Assembly: GCA_946478645.1 (NCBI GenBank)
Contig: CAMLCW010000036.1
Location: 1 to 22,591, forward strand
Source of the DNA: an uncultured Variovorax sp.
Lineage (GTDB): Bacteria; Pseudomonadota; Gammaproteobacteria; Burkholderiales; Burkholderiaceae
DNA length: 22,591 nt
Reading direction: 5' to 3'
In this document: positions 1 through 7,365 of the stretch, piece after piece
Layout: the number at the start of each line of letters is the position of its first letter
Position numbering within the stretch: the stretch's first letter is position 1
The notes under the pieces: model-generated
What the model saw: only the letters and a program-made list of their open reading frames with translations
The model's database searches: none
Told to the model about the DNA's origin: nothing
Position numbers and translations under genes: made by a program

Positions 1-54
1 GATTTGGATGGAAATCGCCGGGATTAGTGGGTCACTTCTGGATGGAAATCAACA
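1..54 (-). mobile_element. Terminus of an IS21-family-like element (partial, runs off left edge)
   Basis: Read on the minus strand from base 54 leftward, the sequence begins TGTTGATTTCCATCCAGAAG and continues with GTGACCCACTAATCCC. This TG start, the GTGACCC core and the repeated GATTTCCATCCA block resemble the multiply repeated ends of IS21-family elements. The similarity to the IS3 OrfA coding sequence stops exactly at base 54, so I infer that this element inserted into the IS3 gene. Its istA/istB genes would lie outside the window. The family call rests on remembered terminal sequences only. Confidence 0.6.
5..50. repeat. Two 12-bp direct repeats inside the IS21-like terminus
   Basis: TGGATGGAAATC occurs at 5-16 and again at 39-50, a 34-base period. 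Repeated blocks near the ends are a normal property of IS21-family elements, where they are thought to bind the transposase. Confidence 0.7.
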
Positions 55-307
55 CTGCGGCCTTTTTTAAGATGTCGCGCTCCTCGGTCACACGCTTGAG
101 CTCAGCCTTCAGGCGACGCATCTCGTCGGCTGGCGAGCCCTGTGCTTGGCGCTGGTCAGGCGACATCTGCTTGGCCTTGATCCATTGATACAGGCTGTGC
201 TGGCTGACGCCAAGCCTGGCCGACACATCGGCCACCTTGTGGCCTCGTTCGGTGATCTGTTTGACCGCTTCGATCTTGAATTCTTCGGGGTATCTCTGCT
301 TGCTCAT
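32..307 (-). CDS. IS3-family transposase OrfA, 3' end replaced by IS21-like sequence
   Basis: This 91-residue protein is the DNA-binding half of an IS3-family transposase. Residues about 5-45 (RYPEEFKIEAVKQI, then VADVSARLGVSQHSLYQWI) form the helix-turn-helix. Residues about 55-84 (EEMRRLKAELKRV-like heptads ending ERDILKKAA) form the leucine-zipper tail. An AGGAGA ribosome binding site stands a few bases before the ATG. Intact family members usually continue after LKKAA with a short tail and frameshift into orfB. Here the last seven residues (VLISIQK) are encoded by the invading IS21-like terminus, so the natural C-terminus and orfB fusion are lost from this copy. OrfA alone is not expected to transpose the element and may act as an inhibitor. 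The identification is strong; activity is inferred. Confidence 0.85.
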   Translation of the reverse strand: MSKQRYPEEFKIEAVKQITERGHKVADVSARLGVSQHSLYQWIKAKQMSPDQRQAQGSPADEMRRLKAELKRVTEERDILKKAAVLISIQK

Positions 308-370
308 GGCATCTCCTATTGGGCCTCAGGTTTGAGGCTCAGAGGTGTCTAGAAAACCCGGGGCGATTCA
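55..370 (-). mobile_element. IS3-family element, left end and orfA only (interrupted)
   Basis: The minus strand from base 370 begins TGAATCGCCCCGGGTTTTCT, a typical IS3-family terminal inverted repeat starting with TGA. It is followed by a short leader and orfA. The left end falls directly after the eighth codon of cas1. The element is then broken at base 54/55 by the IS21-like terminus, so orfB and the other inverted repeat are not visible. The target-site duplication cannot be checked because the far junction is outside the window. Confidence 0.8.
62..68 (-). promoter_or_regulatory. A6G slippery site for -1 programmed frameshifting
   Basis: The minus strand reads TTAAAAAAGG near the end of orfA. 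AAAAAAG is the classic IS3-family slippage heptamer that joins OrfA to OrfB. It survives, but the IS21-like insertion begins only 8 bases downstream, so the normal stimulatory structure and orfB are separated from it. Confidence 0.6.
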
Positions 371-394
371 CAAGGTATTGAGCTGACGGCGCAT
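371..394 (-). pseudogene. cas1: cas1 remnant: first 8 codons, interrupted by IS3-family element
   Basis: An ATG lies three bases past the cas4 stop codon and encodes M-R-R-Q-L-N-T-L, after which the IS3 inverted repeat begins and its first three bases (TGA) form an in-frame stop. Type I-C Cas1 proteins characteristically start with M-(K/R)-(K/R)-x-L-N-T-L-(Y/F)-V-T, and cas1 normally follows cas4 in I-C operons with this spacing. A possible ribosome binding site (AAGGA) lies at the end of cas4. Cas1 is the integrase for new spacers. Eight codons are too few for a similarity score, so the call depends on position plus the N-terminal signature. The rest of cas1, and cas2, would be beyond the insertion sequences if still present. 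Confidence 0.8.
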
Positions 395-397
395 GGC

Positions 398-1027
398 TCA
401 GTCCTTCAATTGTTTTGTCAGCCAATCGGCCACGGTGAACGGCCGGCGCAGCAGACGAGGCTGGCAGAGGTCGATCAGCGAGCAGGCATCGCAGCGCCGT
501 GACGCGTATTCGGCGGTAGGGGTCACGCCAGCGGACAGCATCGCCTGTGTGGCAGCAATGACATCGGCCGTGAGTTGCCGCAGCTCTTCATCAAAGACCA
601 CGTCCAAGCGGCGGCGGGTCGTCCCATAAAAAAGCGCGCCTCCCGGCACATGTGTCCCCAGCATGGACTCGAGGCACAGTGCCTGGGCGCACAACTGGAC
701 TTCGTCTGCACGATGTGCCTTGGGTTTGCCGCGCTTGTACTCCACGGGAACGACGAGTTCGGTGCCTTCATCGGTGGAGTGAAACTCGACGACATCCGCG
801 ATACCCGCAATGCCGATTTCCTTGTGCGCCAGCGGCATGGCCGTGACGGTGCGCACGCCGCGGCGACGCGTTGCCTGCGGCTTGTCGACCCGTTCGTGCA
901 AAACCCGGCCTTCGGCGGTGCGGGCATTCTCTGCCCATAGCTGCTCGATGTGAATGAGCGCACACTGCCTCGGGCAATAGAGATAGTGCTGAAGTGCGGA
1001 CAGGGCGATGGCCCGATCGTCTTCCAT
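398..1027 (-). CDS. cas4: CRISPR-associated exonuclease Cas4, type I-C
   Basis: This 209-residue protein is a RecB-like nuclease that trims prespacers and selects the PAM side during spacer acquisition, working with Cas1-Cas2. Visible motifs in order are an N-terminal cysteine pair (YCPRQC, C18 and C22), the GRVLH motif (H44), the catalytic Asp of GIADVVEF (D78), the E-x-K of VPVEYKRG (E97, K99) and a C-terminal iron-sulfur cluster CDACSLIDLC (C179, C182, C188). All catalytic and cluster residues expected for the family are present and length is normal. It lies 41 bases after cas7 and directly before the broken cas1. No clear ribosome binding site precedes the ATG. Without Cas1 its usual role may be lost. 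Confidence 0.95.
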   Translation of the reverse strand: MEDDRAIALSALQHYLYCPRQCALIHIEQLWAENARTAEGRVLHERVDKPQATRRRGVRTVTAMPLAHKEIGIAGIADVVEFHSTDEGTELVVPVEYKRGKPKAHRADEVQLCAQALCLESMLGTHVPGGALFYGTTRRRLDVVFDEELRQLTADVIAATQAMLSAGVTPTAEYASRRCDACSLIDLCQPRLLRRPFTVADWLTKQLKD

Positions 1028-1068
1028 CGTCAGTGCCGCTCGAGCCGCGTCGCCTTTGCAGGGTCTGC

Positions 1069-1962
1069 TCAGATCATGCGGTGAACCGTGACACCGGTGG
1101 GGACCGCGGCATCGTCGAGGTCGACGCGGTAGTCCGAGAAACTACGCGCCGCCGCATCGGGGCTCGTCTGGGCTCTGCCGACCTTGACCGCATCGAACAG
1201 CAGGTGCGCGGGTGCGTTGCCCATGGCGCTGTCATGCTCGAACACGATCAACGCGCGCGCGGACATCTCTCCGCGTGCGGCAGAGCGGTCATGTTCGAAC
1301 ATGTTGATCAACGCACGCCAGAACAAGGCCAGGTCTTCGTCCGAAAAACCGGTGCGCTCCGCCAGCTTGGCGGAAATGAAACCGTGGGCGCGGTAAAGAC
1401 CGTACGGAATGATGTGCTTGCGGCCCATGGTTCGGTTGTCACCGCTTTGCGCTTCGGCTTCTTTCTCGGTGGTGACCGCCATCCGGGTGATCGAGATCTC
1501 GAGCGGAAGCACCGGATCAATCGAGGTTGCAAAGGCCAGTTGGATCGGGCCTCGAACCTGGCCGGCGTTCACGCCAGTCGTCATGACGGCTCCGAAGGCG
1601 CGGACATCAAAAAAGTTGCCGCACATCCACGCAGTCAGTTCGCGCGCCTTCGCTTCGTTTTTGGGCAGCTTCTTGAATTGTTCTTTCGCGTCCGGTGGAA
1701 TGCCCAGCGCCTCCCACGCTTTCTGGTGTTGGTTGTTGAGAACCGCTTTCTCCTGCATGTAGATCGCGTAGCCTGACGCACCATCTTTGTCGAGGCTCAC
1801 GAAGTTGCGGATCTTTCGTTTGAGGCAGACATCGGTGACCAATCCGCGATTGGTCTCAGGATCGAGCCGGGGCAGGTTGCCGGCGTCGGGATCGCCGTTG
1901 GGGTTGCCGTTGGTGATGTCGAAAAGAAGTACGAATTCATGGCGATGTGCGATGGCTGTCAT
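1069..1962 (-). CDS. cas7: Cascade backbone protein Cas7 (Csd2), type I-C
   Basis: This 297-residue protein is the RAMP-type backbone subunit that polymerises along the crRNA spacer in the type I-C surveillance complex. The N-terminus ([18 protein letters not shown]) is the hallmark of the Csd2/Csh2 branch, and [11 protein letters not shown] about 110 residues in is also typical. Length matches the family. Its ATG overlaps the cas8c stop as ATGA, so translation is probably coupled. Several copies per complex are expected, and the short overlap with cas8c may help set the ratio. No defects are seen. Confidence 0.96.
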   Translation of the reverse strand: MTAIAHRHEFVLLFDITNGNPNGDPDAGNLPRLDPETNRGLVTDVCLKRKIRNFVSLDKDGASGYAIYMQEKAVLNNQHQKAWEALGIPPDAKEQFKKLPKNEAKARELTAWMCGNFFDVRAFGAVMTTGVNAGQVRGPIQLAFATSIDPVLPLEISITRMAVTTEKEAEAQSGDNRTMGRKHIIPYGLYRAHGFISAKLAERTGFSDEDLALFWRALINMFEHDRSAARGEMSARALIVFEHDSAMGNAPAHLLFDAVKVGRAQTSPDAAARSFSDYRVDLDDAAVPTGVTVHRMI

Positions 1963-2369
1963 GCGGAGGCTCCCTCTGTTGTCGTGCTGTCTTGCCCATG
2001 TGGCTTGTCGCTCCTCGCGAAGCCGCTTTGAGCCTGGTGGTAGTAGCCGATGGCAAACCGGCCCTGGTCTTCGATCCGGAGGCTGCGGGGAAAGCGCGCC
2101 GGCAGGCCTTGCACAATCTCGCGAATGTCCTTCTCGAAGTTGACGGCGAGGCCGAGTTTGTCTTTGCGCAGCTTGCTCATATGGTTCTGCGTGTTGCGCA
2201 GGAGCACCGGAAAGACCGATGCGGGTGTGGCCGAGGCCGAGCCGTAGTAGCGGTCGCGGATCGTGGCGTTGATCTGGCTGCCCAAGGCGCTGCGCTGAAC
2301 CGCCTCCAGCACGGCGAACAGTCGCCCCAGCCGATAGCCCTCGTTGGTTGATTCGGTGTCAAGACTCAC
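1959..2369 (-). CDS. cas11c: Small subunit Cas11c, translated from an internal start within cas8c
   Basis: An in-frame GTG at 2369 is preceded by GAGGAGGT (2374-2381) with four bases between, the strongest ribosome binding site in the operon. The product would be 136 residues beginning (M)[17 protein letters not shown]. In several type I-C systems the small Cascade subunit is known to be made from an internal start at just this place in cas8, ahead of the [12 protein letters not shown] block. The product is helical in character and would line the belly of the complex and bind the non-target strand. Position, motif and frame are seen directly; expression is inferred from the family precedent. 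Confidence 0.78.
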   Translation of the reverse strand: MSLDTESTNEGYRLGRLFAVLEAVQRSALGSQINATIRDRYYGSASATPASVFPVLLRNTQNHMSKLRKDKLGLAVNFEKDIREIVQGLPARFPRSLRIEDQGRFAIGYYHQAQSGFARSDKPHGQDSTTTEGASA

Positions 2370-3767
2370 GGGTACCTCCTCGTTGTGGATGTTGATCCCC
2401 AGCCGCCGCTCGCGCGCCAGGATGCCCTTGCAAAGTGCTGCACGCAGCCCCGAAAGATTGCCGTCCGATCGAATGCGCATGATGGTGTTGGCCAACAGGC
2501 TGCGCGGGTACAAGCCGCCGGTCAGCACCGCGCGCAGGAATTCGCCGACCAGGCTGTTGAAGGCGTCATCCATCTTGGGCATGGCACCGTCACGATTCGG
2601 AACGGTGGCCAGCACTAGCCGCCGGACCGCCGGAGCGGTTCTCCATGGGACGGGCTCGATGCGCAGGTCTTGCTCATGTTGTGCGAGGCGCTGTGCGAAC
2701 ACCCCCAGAGTGTCTTCCTGCCAGAAGCGGATCGAGATGCGCGACGCATTCGGAGCGAGGCCGAGAACGAACATGCGCGTGCCTTCGCTCAACCGGGGAT
2801 CGATCTCGCTCAGCGGGCGACCTTTCGCGACCTGCGCCAGCACACTGCGTATGCGAGCGGCTTCTTGCGCGTCGTCTGCGGGTGGATCGATGAGGCTGGC
2901 GAAGGTCAGCTCTGCCTGTTCGGCCTCAGCGGTGTCAGCCGATTCGGCCCAGAACACCACACTCGCGTCGCCGATCTGCATTCTTTGCCGGTTGTGTTCG
3001 CTGCGCCGGAGCAGATGGTTGAGTACGGTGCTGTAGGCAAACGCGGCCTGCTCTGAGACGGGCGAGTTCTCGCCCTGGCTTTTTCCGTAGGAGGTGAACG
3101 AATCGAGGTTGAAGGACACAATGGAAGCGCCAGAACTCTGCGCTCCATTTACTCCCTTGATCGCCGGGTGCAGCCGTGCAAAGGGCATTCGCTCGCCGGT
3201 GACCAGGCATGTCGCAAGGCTGGTGGCACCGCCGCTTTCACTTCCCAGCAGCCGGGTCCTGGCGCTCTGCGCCGCGGGGCGTTCGTGCAAGTAGCTGATT
3301 TGGCCGTCTAGTCGAAAGACGAAATTGGCGTCCAGCATCTCTTCGTTGAAGGGCGCGGTGGCAAAGCGCTCGGGTGTCCAGCTCTTTAGAAAATCCAGCA
3401 ATGCAGACAAGCCCGGATCGTCCGTTCCCTTCAGGGTCTCCCGGTGAAGGTTCTTGAAGGCTTCGTGCTCCTTGTCGGCACGCTTGCTGGCTGCACTGAC
3501 GCCCAGCACGTAACTGGTTTTGTCCCAGAGAAAGTTGGACTTGACGGCGACGGTCCGCTTCTCTGGCTGTGGCACATTCATCACGCGCGCCAAGGGCTTC
3601 TTGCCCGATGTATCCCGGATGTCATTGACTTGCATCACACGGCCGTCAGCTGCAAGCAGAATCTCATAGCTGATCTTCTCCGGGCTGTAGCCGAACGGGG
3701 AAAGCCCGTCCTCGCCGCGCGCCAGCAGCCGCTGGTAATAGGTGTTGAGCGCCGCCTGGAGGATCAC
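1959..3767 (-). CDS. cas8c: Cascade large subunit Cas8c (Csd1), type I-C
   Basis: This is the large subunit of the type I-C surveillance complex, responsible for PAM recognition and Cas3 recruitment. I place the start at the GTG at 3767, giving [14 protein letters not shown], which matches the usual Csd1 N-terminus, and 602 residues. The GTG overlaps the cas5c TGA stop as GTGA, and AGGAGA lies 7 bases upstream. An ATG at 3791 is in frame but would add eight unconserved residues. The middle contains family-typical stretches such as [22 protein letters not shown]. The last 136 codons also serve as an independent small-subunit gene (see cas11c). Length is normal and no frameshift is seen. Confidence 0.95.
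   Translation of the reverse strand: MILQAALNTYYQRLLARGEDGLSPFGYSPEKISYEILLAADGRVMQVNDIRDTSGKKPLARVMNVPQPEKRTVAVKSNFLWDKTSYVLGVSAASKRADKEHEAFKNLHRETLKGTDDPGLSALLDFLKSWTPERFATAPFNEEMLDANFVFRLDGQISYLHERPAAQSARTRLLGSESGGATSLATCLVTGERMPFARLHPAIKGVNGAQSSGASIVSFNLDSFTSYGKSQGENSPVSEQAAFAYSTVLNHLLRRSEHNRQRMQIGDASVVFWAESADTAEAEQAELTFASLIDPPADDAQEAARIRSVLAQVAKGRPLSEIDPRLSEGTRMFVLGLAPNASRISIRFWQEDTLGVFAQRLAQHEQDLRIEPVPWRTAPAVRRLVLATVPNRDGAMPKMDDAFNSLVGEFLRAVLTGGLYPRSLLANTIMRIRSDGNLSGLRAALCKGILARERRLGINIHNEEVPVSLDTESTNEGYRLGRLFAVLEAVQRSALGSQINATIRDRYYGSASATPASVFPVLLRNTQNHMSKLRKDKLGLAVNFEKDIREIVQGLPARFPRSLRIEDQGRFAIGYYHQAQSGFARSDKPHGQDSTTTEGASA
2374..2381 (-). promoter_or_regulatory. Internal ribosome binding site for Cas11c
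   Basis: GAGGAGGT on the minus strand is a near-perfect anti-Shine-Dalgarno complement placed inside the cas8c coding sequence (codons for E-E-V). It stands four bases before an in-frame GTG. This is what decides the cas11c start. Confidence 0.75.
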
Positions 3768-4438
3768 GCCTTGGTCTCCTCTGCCTGCCAAGGCGGTACT
3801 TCGATGAGCCCATCCTTCATCTGCGCACGGAAAAAGCGAGGCGTCATGCCGTGGTCGAAATCGATGTCATGCAGCATCCAGCCCAGGTCGCGTTCGGCAT
3901 CTAGGCTCTCATGCCGTTGCGGCAGCGCGTCGCCTTCTTCGAGCAGCTTGAAGTGCGCCGGGAATTCGCGCACACCCATGCAAGGCATCTGGAAGCACTG
4001 GCCCTTTCTTGCGCGTCGATTGAAGATGTCGAGGTGCTTGCCCACCGAATCGTCGGGGCCGGCTTTGGCAGTGAGATCGAAGTGGGCCTCGATCACGTAA
4101 GCCACGTCGCGCAGGATGGTGGACGCGCGTTGCTGTCGATCTTCATCGACCTGGTTCGTCAAGCCCGCGACAGAACCGGCCTTCATCGCCTTGGACACGG
4201 AGGCGGGCGATATCTTGCTGCCCACCTCGTTGCGCCGAATGGATTCGAAGCGAATCGGCTTCAACACGTGAATGCGGTCTACCGCCCAGTGAATGGCGGG
4301 CTTCCAGTGGATGGCATCCAGGATGCCGCGCGCTGCGGATGGCGTGATGACGTCATAGGAGACGCGTTCCACTTTCATCTCGGGTCGGGTGAAGCAGGCG
4401 CGCTCTCCCCAGACCAGTAACCGTATGCCGTAAGCCAT
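3764..4438 (-). CDS. cas5c: Cas5c (Cas5d), crRNA-processing endonuclease of type I-C
   Basis: This 224-residue RAMP protein caps the crRNA 5' handle and, because type I-C lacks Cas6, also cuts the pre-crRNA. The block SAARGILDAIHWKPAIHWAV (residues about 34-53) and VGKHLDIF (K134, H135) are family signatures. In the Bacillus halodurans enzyme the catalytic residues are Y46, K116 and H117; the Lys-His pair is kept here, but the tyrosine position is a histidine (H44). GGGAGGA sits just upstream of the ATG. It lies 80 bases after cas3, and its stop overlaps the cas8c GTG start. The assignment is firm; the effect of the Tyr to His change is unknown. Confidence 0.95.
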   Translation of the reverse strand: MAYGIRLLVWGERACFTRPEMKVERVSYDVITPSAARGILDAIHWKPAIHWAVDRIHVLKPIRFESIRRNEVGSKISPASVSKAMKAGSVAGLTNQVDEDRQQRASTILRDVAYVIEAHFDLTAKAGPDDSVGKHLDIFNRRARKGQCFQMPCMGVREFPAHFKLLEEGDALPQRHESLDAERDLGWMLHDIDFDHGMTPRFFRAQMKDGLIEVPPWQAEETKA

Positions 4439-4518
4439 TGAGTTCCTCCCTTTGGCACCCTGTGGAGCGAAGCTCCCGGGCGACTTTTATTTGAACCGAC
4501 CCTCGGATCACCAGTTCG

Positions 4519-6798
4519 CTAAAGGATCGTGCTGGCGACCTCCAGGTGCGTGGGGTCATCCCAGCTCAGCCCGAACCGTTTGTCATAGATGTCGGGATTT
4601 ATGAGCTGCATGAACTGATCACTCCATTTCTTTTCCGCGACCGGTGCAATGGCGCCGGCATCGCGAAGTGCGTTGAACCCTGCTCGAGGCAGCTGTACCA
4701 GGTAAGGCTGGAGCGTCCGCGCGATGCCGACGCTCCCCTCGGCAAATTCCAGCGCGCGCAATGCCTCCCGCGCACGGTCGTCGTACGGAACGATTACCGG
4801 CATCTGGATGCTGTCGATCATCCGGAACTTGGCCGCCAGCGTTTCGAGGGGCAGGCTCTCGGGGCGGCTGTCCCTCAGTAGACCCATCAAGTCGGGCACA
4901 TCGAGTTCCTTGCTGCCCTTCTGCCAGTACAGCAGTGCGAAGTAGCTGTGGATCGCTTCGGGTGACAGCGGGTCGTGCTCGAATTTGCGCAGTACCTCGC
5001 GTGCGACCTGCGCGTACTGCTTGAGTTCGGGGGGAGGGGCCCAGGCCTCGTTCTCGGCGGCAAAGATCAGCACTTCGCTCGACGCCTTCGGCCGCTTGCC
5101 GTTGCGATTGCAGCGACCGGCCGCCTGCGCGATGGAGTCCAGGCCGGCCTCGGCCCGCAGCACGGCCGGAAAATCGATGTCGACACCCGCTTCGATCAGC
5201 GAGGTCGAGACCAGTCGGCACGGTTCGCCAGCCAAGAGCTTCTGCCGAACGCTTGCCAGCACTTCGCTTCGATGCCTTGCACACATCAGTGTGGTGAGAT
5301 GGCACGCGCCCGGCAGGTCGCTCATGGCCTGAAACAACGCCCGCGCATGGCGGCGGTTGTTGACGATGCAGAGCACCTGCTCTCGCGATCGCGTCGCGTC
5401 GGCAAGCGCCTCGTCGCTCAGCGTGCCAACGTGCCGAACCCGCACGCGTTCGAGTTGCCGGAACAATTCAGCGGGTTCGGGCGCGAGTTCGCGCACGCCC
5501 GTCAGACCGCCTTCGAACGCGGGTGCTTCGAGCGCCGGTTGCGTTGCAGTGCACAGCACGACGCTCGTGCGGTAGTTGCGAGCGAGTTCGTCGATGCTCG
5601 CGACACAGGGTCGAAGCAGCTTGAGCGGCATGGTCTGGGCCTCGTCGAGCACCACCACGCTGCCTGCGATGTTGTGCAGCTTGCGGCACTGCGAAGGACG
5701 TGCCGCGAACAGGCTCTCGAAGAACTGCACCGCCGTGGTGACGATGATGGGTGCTTCCCAGTTCTCCATCGCCAAGCGCAGCTTCTGCGCCGATTGGTAT
5801 CGCTCCGGATCTCCGGCTGGAGGCGATTGCTCGACGAAGGCGCTGTGGTGTTCCAGCACTGCCGCGTTACCAAGGGGTCCCAGCGCTTCACGAAAGACGG
5901 CAGCGTTTTGTTCGACCACGCTCGTGAATGGAATCACGAAGATCACGCGCTGCAGGCCATGGCGAATGGCGTGTTCCAGCGCGAAGGCAAGCGATGCGAG
6001 CGTCTTGCCGCCGCCCGTGGGAACCGTCAGTGAGAACAGTCCCGGTGCCTGCGTGGCTCTGCCGCGCACCTGCTGGAGGATGTCGGCGCGAAGGGTGTTG
6101 ATGGCTGAGTCGGGCTTGAAGCCGCCGAGGTGAAGGTCGAGCTGTTCGAGTAGCGCCGGCAACGCAGGCGGCGCAGCGCCTGCGTTGCGATGGTCGGGAC
6201 GGCTTTCCAGCTTGTTGTAGAAGCGCTCGGTGTCCAGGAAATCGGCGTCGACCAGACACGAGAAGAGCATCCGCACCAGAAAGGCAAGCTGAAACGGGTG
6301 GCGGCCCTTGGCGTGCAGGCGGTCTTGACTGTCGTAGAGCTTGAAACTTGCCGGAGGGCCCAATCGATCCGGCAGCGTGATCGCTTTCTCCCACGCGGCG
6401 TGAAGTTTCGGGAGGTCGGAAGCCAGCCGCTCTTCCAATGGCGTGCGTTCGCCTTCGCCTTGCCCGTTCGCGAGTCCTGCGTGATGCCCGGCAATCGCGT
6501 AGGCCAACAACGAACCCAGCGCAGGGCCGAACTTTTGCACGGCGATCTTGGCGCCCCACGTCGAATGATCGACTTTTCTTGGATCACCGTTCAGTCGCGC
6601 TTGGAAGGCGAGCGTGTATTTGCCGAGATCGTGCAGAAGGCCCAGCACGACGGCCAGTTCCTGAGCCCCGAACGTGCGGGCGAAATCGCCGGCGAGATGT
6701 CCGACTGCCAGCAGGTGTTCATCCAGGGGCTGCCAACGCGCGTGGTCCATCCCGGCCGCAGAATGCGCGAAAAACACCTCGCTGTGCGATGGGTTCAA
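4519..6798 (-). CDS. cas3: CRISPR-associated helicase-nuclease Cas3, type I-C
   Basis: This 759-residue protein unwinds and degrades DNA after recruitment by Cascade. The N-terminal HD nuclease domain shows LLHDLGKYT (H56, D57), with further His at FAHS (H12), HSTWGAK (H78) and AGHHAGL (H105, H106). The SF2 helicase core has Walker A PTGGGKT (259-265), motif II DEAQ (385-388, a common variant of DEAH in this family), STSLIEAGVDI and the arginine-finger motif QAAGRCNRNG. Length is typical for I-C. The start is TTG at 6798, supported by GGGAGGA ending four bases upstream; the next ATG (codon 17) would remove H12. It is the first gene of the operon. All nuclease and helicase motifs are intact, so interference could still work. 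Confidence 0.96.
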   Translation of the reverse strand: MNPSHSEVFFAHSAAGMDHARWQPLDEHLLAVGHLAGDFARTFGAQELAVVLGLLHDLGKYTLAFQARLNGDPRKVDHSTWGAKIAVQKFGPALGSLLAYAIAGHHAGLANGQGEGERTPLEERLASDLPKLHAAWEKAITLPDRLGPPASFKLYDSQDRLHAKGRHPFQLAFLVRMLFSCLVDADFLDTERFYNKLESRPDHRNAGAAPPALPALLEQLDLHLGGFKPDSAINTLRADILQQVRGRATQAPGLFSLTVPTGGGKTLASLAFALEHAIRHGLQRVIFVIPFTSVVEQNAAVFREALGPLGNAAVLEHHSAFVEQSPPAGDPERYQSAQKLRLAMENWEAPIIVTTAVQFFESLFAARPSQCRKLHNIAGSVVVLDEAQTMPLKLLRPCVASIDELARNYRTSVVLCTATQPALEAPAFEGGLTGVRELAPEPAELFRQLERVRVRHVGTLSDEALADATRSREQVLCIVNNRRHARALFQAMSDLPGACHLTTLMCARHRSEVLASVRQKLLAGEPCRLVSTSLIEAGVDIDFPAVLRAEAGLDSIAQAAGRCNRNGKRPKASSEVLIFAAENEAWAPPPELKQYAQVAREVLRKFEHDPLSPEAIHSYFALLYWQKGSKELDVPDLMGLLRDSRPESLPLETLAAKFRMIDSIQMPVIVPYDDRAREALRALEFAEGSVGIARTLQPYLVQLPRAGFNALRDAGAIAPVAEKKWSDQFMQLINPDIYDKRFGLSWDDPTHLEVASTIL

Positions 6799-6849
6799 TT
6801 TTCCTCCCTCGGCGATTGCTATTTTTTTGGATGCGCCGTTTTGAGGATC

Positions 6850-6879
6850 ATGCTAGCACCGGACGTCATGCACGGTCAG
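6850..6879 (-). promoter_or_regulatory. Candidate sigma70-type promoter of the cas operon
   Basis: On the minus strand CTGACC (6879-6874) is separated by 18 bases from TAGCAT (6855-6850). Each matches four of six consensus bases, and the pair stands about 50 bases ahead of the cas3 start. An A-rich run lies between promoter and start. The 162-base gap also holds the palindrome GGGCATGCCC. This is a visual match only. Confidence 0.35.
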
Positions 6880-6960
6880 GCTTTTGTTCCCCTGTCAGGC
6901 GGGCATGCCCGGGCTCCCAGCGAATTGAGATACGCTGCAAGCAAACTTCAATCAACAGCC

Positions 6961-7321
6961 ATGAGACTGGTGCTGCTCGCGATCGCGAGCGTGCTGACAC
7001 TGTCCGCTCACGCAGCCAACTATCCGTGCTCCGGGCGCAAGGGGCGGTGTGGCGCACTGCAACGGCGCAATGTTCGTGTGCAATGACGGCTCGATCAGCG
7101 GCTCGAAGAAAAATTGCGCCGCCGAAATGGGTGGCGTTGCGCGGTCCGCGCCAACCCCGGCCTTGCGCAGTTTGGGCGACAGCGGATGCAGTTGTCGTTC
7201 AGGCCGGATCTGCGTCGGCCCGCGGGGCGGGAAATACTGTCTCACCGGTAGCGGCGCCAAGAGCTATCGGCGAAAGTTCAACAGGAGCCGGTGCCGGCCA
7301 CTTTTTCCAGGCATTACTTAA
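6961..7321 (+). pseudogene. Small secreted Cys-rich protein gene with a one-base frameshift
   Basis: From the ATG at 6961 the first frame gives a clear signal peptide (MRLVLLAIASVLTLSAHAA) and then NYPCSGRKG, after which it runs out of sense and stops at 7086. A second frame picks up at 7046 with GVAHCNGAMFVCNDGSISGS, then CAAEMGG, GCSCRSG and GPRGGKYCLTGSGAKSYRRK, ending with TAA at 7321. Removing the C at 7045 would join both into one protein of roughly 119 residues with about nine cysteines in the mature part. Small periplasmic or secreted hypothetical proteins with a YPCSGKKGG...CNDGSIS...GPRGG-YC layout occur in Comamonadaceae as I recall; their function is unknown to me. It could be a true pseudogene or a base-call error. 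Confidence 0.65.
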
Positions 7322-7325
7322 AACA

Positions 7326-7358
7326 AAAAGCCCGCTATCAAAAAGATAGCGGGCTTTT
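7326..7358. terminator. Bidirectional rho-independent terminator
   Basis: AAAAGCCCGCTATC (7326-7339) and GATAGCGGGCTTTT (7345-7358) form a perfect 14-bp stem around a five-A loop, with A and T runs on the two sides. It can end transcripts of the Cys-rich gene from the left and of the fbp-tRNA-Thr unit from the right. Confidence 0.93.
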
Positions 7359-7365
7359 CTGCATT

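Noticed and set aside
5..50. Short direct repeats as a CRISPR array
   Set aside because: Only two 12-base copies, 34 bases apart, with no further units. They fit the repeated ends of an IS21-like element better.
3768..3791. ATG at 3791 as the cas8c start
   Set aside because: GTG at 3767 has the better-spaced AGGAGA, gives the usual M-I-L-Q start and makes a four-base overlap with cas5c.
4439..4518. Possible small gene or extra cas component in the 80-base gap between cas3 and cas5c
   Set aside because: No frame with a start and ribosome binding site of useful length. The gap holds only the cas5c ribosome binding site and a weak GGAGC/GCTCC hairpin.
6902..6911. GGGCATGCCC palindrome upstream of cas3 as an operator
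   Set aside because: Short GC palindromes are frequent in this composition and it lies upstream of the candidate promoter. No further support was seen.
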